In this document: positions 7,808-14,958 of the stretch, one piece after another
Numbering within the stretch: position 1 is the stretch's first letter
Layout of the letters: each line of letters opens with the position of its first letter
Assembly: GCF_900176365.1 (NCBI RefSeq)
Contig: NZ_FWXY01000013.1
Location: 1 to 64,000 of the forward strand
Reading direction: 5' to 3'
DNA from: Desulfocicer vacuolatum DSM 3385
GTDB lineage: Bacteria; Desulfobacterota; Desulfobacteria; Desulfobacterales; Desulfobacteraceae
DNA length: 64,000 nucleotides
The notes under the pieces: model-generated
What the model was told of the DNA's origin: nothing
The model's input: the letters and a program-made list of their open reading frames with translations, nothing else
Databases searched by the model: none
Translations under genes and position numbers: made by a program

Positions 7808-9049
7808 ATGAAGTTCGAAAAGTATCACATATCAAGTGCCATTAAAGACAATCTTGCCGTCTTAGGATTTAAACGTCCCACAGATATTCAGTTTAAATCC
7901 ATACCTGCCATTTTAAGGGGGGAAGATGTCCTGGCCATCGCCCAGACAGGCACCGGTAAAACAGCAGCCTTTGCCATTCCCATCATTGACGGTATTCATA
8001 AAAGAAAATCCAGTAAACGCTCCCTTGGAATAAAATGCATTGTAATGGTGCCCACCCGGGAGCTTGCATTGCAGATCGGAGATGTATTCAATGACATTGC
8101 CAGACATACAAAGGTAAAAGCCTTTGCTTTGTTTGGCGGTGTGGAGCAGGATGCCCAGATCAAAAAACTCCAGGACGGTATTGATATTCTCATTGCCACC
8201 CCGGGTCGCATGTTTGATCTCATCCATCAGGGATATATTCGCCTTTCAAACATCCAGACCCTGGTGCTGGACGAGGCGGATCACATGCTGGACCTGGGAT
8301 TTATCCAGGATATCCGCTCTGTGAAAAAAATGCTCACCAAAAAACACCAGACCCTTTTCTTTTCCGCCACCATCAACAAAGAAATTAAAAAACTTGCCTA
8401 TTCCCAGGTGAGAACCTCTGCCATTCGCATTGAAATTTCCCCGGAAGATCCTGTGTCAAAGAATGTCACCCATGGCGTGGTGTTTGTAGAGATGGATGAC
8501 AAGCGATTTTTCCTTGCCGGTTTTATCAAACAGCATTCCCAGAGTCGAATCATTGTGTTTGTGAGAACCCGTGTCCGGGCAGAGCGGGTGGAAAAGGCCC
8601 TGGCCCGGGAGAACATTGTTTCCTGCAATATCCATGGGGGCCGGGAACAGGCCCTGCGCACCCAGGCCATGGACCGATTTAAAAAAGGTGAATTTAATGT
8701 TCTCATTGCAACGGATGTCTCTGCCCGGGGCATTGATGTGCCGGATGTGGATTATGTGATTAATTATGATATGCCTGAAAAAAATGAAAATTATGTCCAT
8801 CGGGTGGGAAGAACCGGCCGGGGGGTGCAAAAGGGCACGGCACTTTCCTTTTGCAGTGAAGGGGAAAAACAACGCCTTACCGAAATAGAAGGATTTTTGC
8901 AGAAAAAAATTGAGGTATTTCATCTCACCCGAAGAGAGTATGAAACGGTGATTGAAAAGCCCCTGGAAACAATGGATATTCAAGAAATGATTGAAGAGAA
9001 TGAATCATTTCTGAAAAATAAAAAGAAAAAAAGGAAAAATCGAAAATGA
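7808..9049 (+). CDS. DEAD-box ATP-dependent RNA helicase, RhlE-like
   Basis: RNA-unwinding protein of 413 residues, probably acting in ribosome assembly or mRNA turnover. It has the Q motif region, AQTGTGKT (45-52), PTRELA, TPGR, DEAD (155-158), SAT (186-188) and the C-terminal helicase motifs ending in HRVGRTGR. The tail is strongly basic (KNKKKKRKNRK), which is usual for RhlE-like proteins and aids RNA binding. Its TGA overlaps the next start by four bases, an unusual pairing of a helicase with a TRAP transporter. The subgroup (RhlE rather than another DEAD-box protein) is judged only from size and tail. Confidence 0.9.
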   Translation: MKFEKYHISSAIKDNLAVLGFKRPTDIQFKSIPAILRGEDVLAIAQTGTGKTAAFAIPIIDGIHKRKSSKRSLGIKCIVMVPTRELALQIGDVFNDIARHTKVKAFALFGGVEQDAQIKKLQDGIDILIATPGRMFDLIHQGYIRLSNIQTLVLDEADHMLDLGFIQDIRSVKKMLTKKHQTLFFSATINKEIKKLAYSQVRTSAIRIEISPEDPVSKNVTHGVVFVEMDDKRFFLAGFIKQHSQSRIIVFVRTRVRAERVEKALARENIVSCNIHGGREQALRTQAMDRFKKGEFNVLIATDVSARGIDVPDVDYVINYDMPEKNENYVHRVGRTGRGVQKGTALSFCSEGEKQRLTEIEGFLQKKIEVFHLTRREYETVIEKPLETMDIQEMIEENESFLKNKKKKRKNRK

Positions 9050-10086
9050 TCAAAAAGATTGTTTTTATCATCATGGCGTTGCTCTTGACAGGGGTATTGT
9101 TCTTGGTGCCGGACACTAAGGCGGGGGATGGAAAAATCAATATTCGTTTCAGCACTTGGCATGTACCTGCAGGTGCTGATGTGCAGAAGTTGTGGATACC
9201 CATGCTCGAAGAGATGAAAAAAAGAAGTGACGGCCGCATTACTTACACCATGTACGCAGGGGGGGCACTGGGCAAAGGACCCCAACATTATGATATTGTA
9301 AAAACAGGGCTGTCTGACATGGGGTATGCCACCCTGAGCTGGACCCCGGGTCGCTTTCCTTTAACTGACGTGCTCTCTTCCCCCATTGTGTGCCCGGCAA
9401 AATGGAAAGGGGTGGAAGCAGGCATGGCCATGCATGATAAACTGCTGCACAGTGAGTTCAAGGATGTGAAAGTGCTTCACATTAATAATTGTGTCATGGC
9501 CCATCTGTGGACCACCCGAAAGGTGACAAGCCTTGAAGATTTAAAGGGTATGAAAATAAGAAGTCCCGGGGGGCTGCAGACCAAAGCCATTGAAGCCCTG
9601 GGTGCCACCCCCATATTCATGCCGTTGGGGGATGTGTATCTTTCCATGGAGACCGGTGTCATTGACGGGGTGGTCACCTGTCCTGCCCTTGTTAAGGCAT
9701 TTAAACTTTATGAAGTGGCAGAATTCGGGGTTCCCACCTCCTTTGGATGTGTGTCTGAAGGTCTTTTTGTGAATAAACGATTCTGGAAAAGGGTGCCTGA
9801 TGATTTAAAGGAGATCATTGAAGATGTGGGCCGCAACGCCTATGCCGTTGCCGGTATCTTTGATGAGCACTGGTATGAAAATACCATGTCCGGATTTAAA
9901 GAAAAAATCAATATTGTTCCTTTAACCCCGGAAGAGCAGAAAGTGTGGGATGCAAAACTCAGTGCCATGCTGTCAAACTGGGCATCGGAACTGGAAACAA
10001 AGGGACTGCCTGCAAAAAAAGCGTTGACCATGTTTAAGGATGAACTTGAAAAGGTGGATGTTCATTTTGATGCCTGCCCCTACTGA
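9046..10086 (+). CDS. TRAP transporter substrate-binding protein, DctP family
   Basis: Periplasmic solute receptor, 346 residues, with a clear signal peptide (MIKKIVFIIMALLLTGVLF, cleaved near TKAGDG). Typical DctP features follow: ISTWHVPAG-like first strand, LEDLKGMKIRSPGG, and the helix GDVYLSMETGVIDGVV. It is translated from an ATG overlapping the helicase stop (ATGA). It is the first gene of a complete DctP-DctQ-DctM set, so it should feed a carboxylate or similar acid to the DctQM permease. The substrate is unknown. Confidence 0.92.
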   Translation: MIKKIVFIIMALLLTGVLFLVPDTKAGDGKINIRFSTWHVPAGADVQKLWIPMLEEMKKRSDGRITYTMYAGGALGKGPQHYDIVKTGLSDMGYATLSWTPGRFPLTDVLSSPIVCPAKWKGVEAGMAMHDKLLHSEFKDVKVLHINNCVMAHLWTTRKVTSLEDLKGMKIRSPGGLQTKAIEALGATPIFMPLGDVYLSMETGVIDGVVTCPALVKAFKLYEVAEFGVPTSFGCVSEGLFVNKRFWKRVPDDLKEIIEDVGRNAYAVAGIFDEHWYENTMSGFKEKINIVPLTPEEQKVWDAKLSAMLSNWASELETKGLPAKKALTMFKDELEKVDVHFDACPY

Positions 10087-10612
10087 TTTCGGCCTGGAAT
10101 TATTTCTGTCCAGGTGTAAAACCGTCACCCGTCAGCTGAATCGCTGGGCCTTGGCACTTGGCATGGGATGGGTTCTGGTCATGATGTGCCTGACCACTCT
10201 GGATGTGGCCGGTCGTCATTTCATGTCGTCCCCTGTTCCCGGGACCATTGAGCTCAGTGAGTTCATGCTGGCCGTTTTTGGCATCCTTGGCATTGCATAT
10301 ACCCATGAAAGTGGTGCCAATGTTCGAGTGACCCTGCTCATTGATAAGCTTCCCCGGCGCATTGTTTTATTTTTAACGGCCTTTACTGATTTTTTGGCCT
10401 TTCAGATTATTTCCATGCTGGCATGGTATGCCGGGGTCATGGTGCTGGAGGAGTTCCACAGCGGCACCACCACAGACACCCTGGCCATTCCTGTGTATCC
10501 CTTGTATGTATTGCTATGTGCGGGGGCTTTTCTGCTGGCCCTGGAAATTATGGTGGACATGATTGTTTCTTTTGTCAGTGCTGTCAGGGGAAAAGAGATA
10601 ACGCTTCAATGA
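10070..10612 (+). CDS. TRAP transporter small permease, DctQ family
   Basis: Four-helix membrane subunit of about 180 residues. It has the DctQ hallmark R-H-F...PG-T-IEL-E-F around residues 45-65 and EFHSGTTTDTLAIPVYPLY later. It overlaps the end of the binding-protein gene. The start at 10070 was preferred to an ATG at 10040 because the latter has AAGG directly abutting the start codon. It partners with DctM downstream. Confidence 0.88.
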   Translation: MPAPTDFGLELFLSRCKTVTRQLNRWALALGMGWVLVMMCLTTLDVAGRHFMSSPVPGTIELSEFMLAVFGILGIAYTHESGANVRVTLLIDKLPRRIVLFLTAFTDFLAFQIISMLAWYAGVMVLEEFHSGTTTDTLAIPVYPLYVLLCAGAFLLALEIMVDMIVSFVSAVRGKEITLQ

Positions 10613-10694
10613 TGTTGTGATGGTTCATCTCCCGGATCACAGATTTTGGGAGGGAACTTTTCGCTTAAAAATAAAAGGGTAAGTTTAAGCTGGA

Positions 10695-11996
10695 ATGGAT
10701 CCTCAGACCGTTGGATTGATTGGAATTGTTGTATTGTTTTGTTTGTTGCTTCTGGGCATGCCCATTGGGTTTTCCCTGGCCTTTGTGGGTTTTTGGGGGA
10801 TCAGTTTTTTAACGGATATTTCCGTTGCCCTGCCTGCCATGGTAAGATCTTTTTTTGGCACTTTTACCACATACTCATTCACCGTGATTCCTTTGTTTGT
10901 GATCATGGGGGAACTTGCCACGGTGTCCGGTCTGAGCCGGGGAATCTATGATGTGGCTGACAAGTGGCTTCGAAGATTGCCCGGAGGACTTGCCATTGCC
11001 ACCATTGGTGCCTGTTCCGGGTTTGCTGCGATCTGCGGATCATCTGTGGCCACGGCCGCCACCCTGGGACGGGTGGCCCTTCCTGAAATGAAAAAATATA
11101 ATTACGACATACACCTTGCCACGGGAAGTGTGGCTGCCGGGGGAACCCTTGGGTTTTTAATTCCCCCCAGCATCGGGTTTGTGGTGTATGGTATCTTAAC
11201 GGAACAATCCATTGGAAAACTTCTTATTTCAGGGGTTGTGCCGGGGTTTCTTCTGGCCTTGACCTATGTTGCCATCATTGTTGTCTGGGTTGGCGTCTCT
11301 CCGGCAGCGGCCCCCAAAAATTCCCAAGGTGTTTTGTTCCGGGATAAAATGGCCTCACTTTTAAAGGTGTGGGAGCTGATTGTGGTTTTTTTTCTTGTCA
11401 TGGGGGGCATTTATCTTGGGATGTTTACCCCCACCGAAGCCGGTGCCCTGGGGGCCTTTTTTCTATTTGTGGTGACCCTGCTCCGAAGAAAATTGACATG
11501 GAAATCCCTTGTGACTGCCATGACCACCACCACAAAAGTGTCTGTGATGATTTTCATGATCCTTGCCGGTGCCTATGTCTTTACCTATTTCATGGCCCTG
11601 ACCATGATCCCCATGGATCTTTCCGTGTGGCTTTCAAATATCTCTTTGTCCCGTTATTTAATTTTAACCATTATTTTGTTGATCTATCTGTTACTTGGGT
11701 GTTTTTTGGATGCCACTGCCATGATGGTGCTTACCCTGCCGGTGATTTTTCCCACCATCGTGGCCCTGGGGTTTAATCCCATCTGGTTTGGTGTGATATC
11801 GGTTCTCATGATGGAGGCAGGTTTGATCACCCCTCCACTGGGATTGAATATATTTGTAATCGCCGGGGTGGCAGATGTTCCCATGGAGGTTGTTTTTAAA
11901 GGGACTGTTCCCTTTCTCCTGGCCATTGCAGTGGTGGTGACGCTGGTTACTGTTTTTCCTCCCATTGCATTGTTTTTATCCGGCATTATGGGGTGA
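10695..11996 (+). CDS. TRAP transporter large permease, DctM family
   Basis: Main translocation subunit, 433 residues, about twelve membrane helices. Family stretches are GACSGFAAICGSSVATAATLG, GTLGFLIPPSIGFVVYGILTEQSIGKL and the closing LEAGLITPPLGLN-type segment (MEAGLITPPLGLNIFV). Together with the two preceding genes it forms a sodium-driven uptake system that does not use ATP. The 82-base gap after DctQ holds no gene. Confidence 0.93.
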   Translation: MDPQTVGLIGIVVLFCLLLLGMPIGFSLAFVGFWGISFLTDISVALPAMVRSFFGTFTTYSFTVIPLFVIMGELATVSGLSRGIYDVADKWLRRLPGGLAIATIGACSGFAAICGSSVATAATLGRVALPEMKKYNYDIHLATGSVAAGGTLGFLIPPSIGFVVYGILTEQSIGKLLISGVVPGFLLALTYVAIIVVWVGVSPAAAPKNSQGVLFRDKMASLLKVWELIVVFFLVMGGIYLGMFTPTEAGALGAFFLFVVTLLRRKLTWKSLVTAMTTTTKVSVMIFMILAGAYVFTYFMALTMIPMDLSVWLSNISLSRYLILTIILLIYLLLGCFLDATAMMVLTLPVIFPTIVALGFNPIWFGVISVLMMEAGLITPPLGLNIFVIAGVADVPMEVVFKGTVPFLLAIAVVVTLVTVFPPIALFLSGIMG

Positions 11997-12067
11997 GAAA
12001 GACAGGGGCAAGGCGTGTTCTATGGCCTTCCCCCCCAATGACCTGCCATCTGTTTTTCAAAATTTTT

Positions 12068-12124
12068 TTAAGATTTGTTCCGGGTGGACAAGGTCAGAAT
12101 ACGCTCCATCCGTGGCGGTTATAA
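12068..12124 (+). repeat. Palindromic repeat, family A (partial, degenerate)
   Basis: GATTTGTTCCGGGTGGACAAGG ... CATCCGTGGCGGTTATAAA corresponds to the hairpin half of the unit. It is found between DctM and the acetyl-CoA hydrolase gene. Confidence 0.6.
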
Positions 12125-12228
12125 ACTCGTTTTATCTGTTGTCATAAAGTTACGTTCATGATTTTGAGTTCTGAATCCGAAAATTGAATATCTATTTTTT
12201 TAATATTCCTCGAACTAAGGAGCTTTTC

Positions 12229-14091
12229 ATGCCAAACACCAGCTATTGGGCGGATGATATTGTCACAAAAAAAAGAACCGTTGAACAGGCCATCGGGATG
12301 ATCAAATCAGGGCACCGGGTATTCATCGGTTCATACTGTGGAGAGCCCCAGGCCCTTGTCAAAGGCCTTGCCGATGCCCATCGACGACTCACCGATGTGG
12401 ATATCATTCGGCTCATGTCCCGGGAGATTACCCCCCTTACCCGCATTGCCGATGAAACACTGGATAAGAACATGAATATCCGTTCCATTTATCTGGGATC
12501 TGCCAAGTGCGAGGCATTGGCACAAAATAAGCGTTTTTATACCCCGGTGAACATGGCGGCCATACCGGAACTTTTTTCCAGCCGTAGAATCCCCATTGAT
12601 GTGGCATTGATCCAGGTAAGTCGTCCGGATGATTTTGGATGGATGAGTCTTGGGGTGTCCGTGGATGTCACCCTGGCTGCGGCCATGGCAGCCGATGTGG
12701 TCATTGTCCAGGTGAACGCCAAAATGCCCATGGTATTGGGTGAAAGTTTTATTCATGTCAATGATGTGGATGCCATCGTGCCCTACGACGAAGATCTCAT
12801 GGCAGTCTCTTCCTCACCCCCTTCTGAGGTGGCATTGAGCATTGGCCAGAACATTGCCCGGCTCATTGAAGACGGCTCCACATTGCAGATTGGCCTTGAT
12901 GCCGCCTCCCAGGCAACCACCCAGGCCCTTTCCAATAAAAAAGATCTGGGAATTCATTCCCAGTTTCTCACCGATGATATCATGCATCTTTATGCCATGG
13001 GGGTGGTGAACAACCATAAAAAAGGATACAAAAACGGCAAACTTGTGGCCAGCTGCTCCGTGGGAAGCCATGCGCTTTATGAATTTCTTCATCTCAACCC
13101 TGCCGTTGAGTTCATGTCATCGGAGGATGTTAATGATATTGAGGTGATTGCAAGGCATAATAAAATGGTTTCAATGAATGTGGCCGTGGGGGTGGATCTG
13201 GCAGGCCAGGTGAGCTGTGAAGCCCAGGAACATACCCATTTTGCCGGGGTGTCCGGTATTTCTGATTTTATCCGGGGGGCCAACCGGTCCAAGGGGGGTA
13301 AATCCATTATCATGGTCAACTCCACCACAGATGACGGCAGTGAAAGCCGCATTGTTCCCTTTATGAATAATACGGTGATCACCGTTCCCAGGGAGGATGT
13401 CAGATATGTGGTAACAGAGTATGGGGCTGTGAATCTTTTTGGAAAAAGCACCCAGGAAAGAGCCCTGGCACTTATCAGCATTGCCCATCCGAAATTCCGG
13501 GATGATTTGTTAAACAGCGCAAAAGAGCTTGGCATGATTGGGCAGGATCGGCACCTTGGTGAGTCTGTGTACGGTATCTATCCGGTTAAGCTTGAAGAGG
13601 TATTGACCATCAAAGATCACTCTGTGACCTTTCGGCCGGCAAAACTGGTGGATGAAAGAAGAATCCAGGAGCACTTTTATCATCTTGATAAAAAAGATGT
13701 GGTCTCCCGGTTTTTCAATGAAAGGACCCATTTTTTAAGGGATGATGTGGAGGTGATGAGCCACATTGATTACAAGCGAAACCTCACCATCATTGCCCTG
13801 GTGGGGGAGGCCGGTTTTGATACGGTTGTGGGTATTGGCAGTTATTATCTGGAACCTTCCACCAACATGGCAGAGGTGGCGTTTTCCGTGAGCAAAGATC
13901 ACCAGAGCATGGGGCTTGGCCGCATTTTAATTCGAAAACTTGCCGAGGCCGCCCGGGATCTTGGCATAAAAGGGCTTTTTGCCGTCACCTCTCCCGGAAA
14001 TACCAAAATGGTGAAATTATTTAAAACTTTGCCCTACAAAGTTACTTCTGAACTGGATGAGGATATTTTGCTGCAATGTCTTTTTGAGTGA
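12229..14091 (+). CDS. Acetyl-CoA hydrolase/transferase fused to a GNAT acetyltransferase domain
   Basis: 620 residues. The N-terminal ~430 residues match the acetyl-CoA hydrolase / CoA-transferase family (GSYCGEPQALVKGLAD, DVALIQVSRPDDFGWMSLG, and the late EDVRYVVTEYGAVNLFGKS segment). The last ~160 residues form a GNAT fold with the acetyl-CoA loop around QSMGLGRILIRKLAEAAR. The start at 12229 has AAGGAG 7 bases upstream. Likely roles are acyl-CoA/acetate exchange with the GNAT part modifying or sensing acyl-CoA. Such fusions are known, but the GNAT target is unknown. It is transcribed alone. Confidence 0.88.
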   Translation: MPNTSYWADDIVTKKRTVEQAIGMIKSGHRVFIGSYCGEPQALVKGLADAHRRLTDVDIIRLMSREITPLTRIADETLDKNMNIRSIYLGSAKCEALAQNKRFYTPVNMAAIPELFSSRRIPIDVALIQVSRPDDFGWMSLGVSVDVTLAAAMAADVVIVQVNAKMPMVLGESFIHVNDVDAIVPYDEDLMAVSSSPPSEVALSIGQNIARLIEDGSTLQIGLDAASQATTQALSNKKDLGIHSQFLTDDIMHLYAMGVVNNHKKGYKNGKLVASCSVGSHALYEFLHLNPAVEFMSSEDVNDIEVIARHNKMVSMNVAVGVDLAGQVSCEAQEHTHFAGVSGISDFIRGANRSKGGKSIIMVNSTTDDGSESRIVPFMNNTVITVPREDVRYVVTEYGAVNLFGKSTQERALALISIAHPKFRDDLLNSAKELGMIGQDRHLGESVYGIYPVKLEEVLTIKDHSVTFRPAKLVDERRIQEHFYHLDKKDVVSRFFNERTHFLRDDVEVMSHIDYKRNLTIIALVGEAGFDTVVGIGSYYLEPSTNMAEVAFSVSKDHQSMGLGRILIRKLAEAARDLGIKGLFAVTSPGNTKMVKLFKTLPYKVTSELDEDILLQCLFE

Positions 14092-14523
14092 TCTGTTTGA
14101 TTATTAAATCCTTAATGTATTCCATGGGGTTGGTCTTGATGTGGCCGTTTGTCATAACCGGCGAACCGACGGGCTCATAATAAAATCCGCCCGTGGCGGT
14201 TTATAACGGTCATGTTCTGACGAAAACAACGAATATAAAAAATGGTATCATGCCGCCCCCCCCGACGGTGAATGCTCCCGGCCGGAACCGCATACGGCTC
14301 AATTGTCCGATTCGGGGGTGATCATAAGCTGGGGCACTATACGTGAGATTAAATTTTATTAGCCATAAGATGCTGCAATTAAAGGTGTTATTTTTTTATC
14401 GTTAAGGCTTTTTTGCAAAATGGCCCACGTTATGACCAAGCCCAATAATGTAAAATGGTGTACAATGGATTTTAAAAAAGAGATGCCGGAAATAATAACT
14501 GTTGGCACCCCTGGAAAGAAATC
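14092..14523. other. Intergenic region at the left edge of the accessory islet
   Basis: No gene was seen. It holds a family A fragment (14170-14205, ATCCGCCCGTGGCGGTTTATAA) and a degenerate family B hairpin (14225-14320). The AT-rich stretch after 14340 should contain the promoter of the two-gene cassette that follows. Confidence 0.6.
14225..14320 (+). repeat. Long-hairpin repeat, family B (degenerate)
   Basis: It shares AACAACGAATATA, ATGGTAT...GCCGCCCCCCCCGACGG and GGCTCAATTGTCCGATTC with the intact copies, but the right arm is lost and several blocks are changed. It looks like a decayed copy. Confidence 0.6.
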
Positions 14524-14958
14524 ATGATTCATGTCAGCCAGAAAAAATTGGATAAATCCTATCGCCACCTGAGACAGGAGTGTGAAAAGAATACTCCCGG
14601 CTCAAATGCTAAACTATTATTGTTTATCTATGCCATTGAGTCCGGTGTAAAAGCTCTATTGCTAAAAAAAAAGCATATAACTGACACATATAAACTCTCA
14701 AAAGATAAAGAGGAGTCAGAAAATTTAACCCATAATCTGAGGATGCTTTTAATTAATGCCTCTTATCCTGGTCCCAGACCGCTTCCTGAAAATTTTAAAT
14801 TTCTAAACCGATCCCGGAAACCTGAAACTGTATCACTGGCAGATTTGCACCAAGCCCTGAGATACGGGGGAACCTTTGTCGATTCCATTGACAAAGAAAC
14901 ACTCAACGCCAAATTACAAAAAATAGATTCCTGGTTGCAGGAGGAGTTGGAATCATGA
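14524..14958 (+). CDS. Small helical protein of unknown function (possibly HEPN-like)
   Basis: 144 residues, not confidently recognised. It is rich in helix and charged residues: LLLFIYAIESGVKALLLKKK followed by THNLRMLL and a leucine-rich C-terminal helix ending SWLQEELES. The spacing of an amphipathic helix and an H-(N/D)-L-R-x-L helix resembles HEPN-type or other four-helix bundles, but the RNase motif R-x4-6-H is not evident. Its TGA overlaps the next start by four bases (ATGA), so it is almost certainly made together with, and probably binds, the large two-P-loop protein. The assignment to HEPN is a guess. Confidence 0.6.
   Translation: MIHVSQKKLDKSYRHLRQECEKNTPGSNAKLLLFIYAIESGVKALLLKKKHITDTYKLSKDKEESENLTHNLRMLLINASYPGPRPLPENFKFLNRSRKPETVSLADLHQALRYGGTFVDSIDKETLNAKLQKIDSWLQEELES

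Noticed and set aside
14524-14958. Calling the small protein a HEPN RNase
   Set aside because: The R-x4-6-H motif was not found, so only a helical-bundle description is given.
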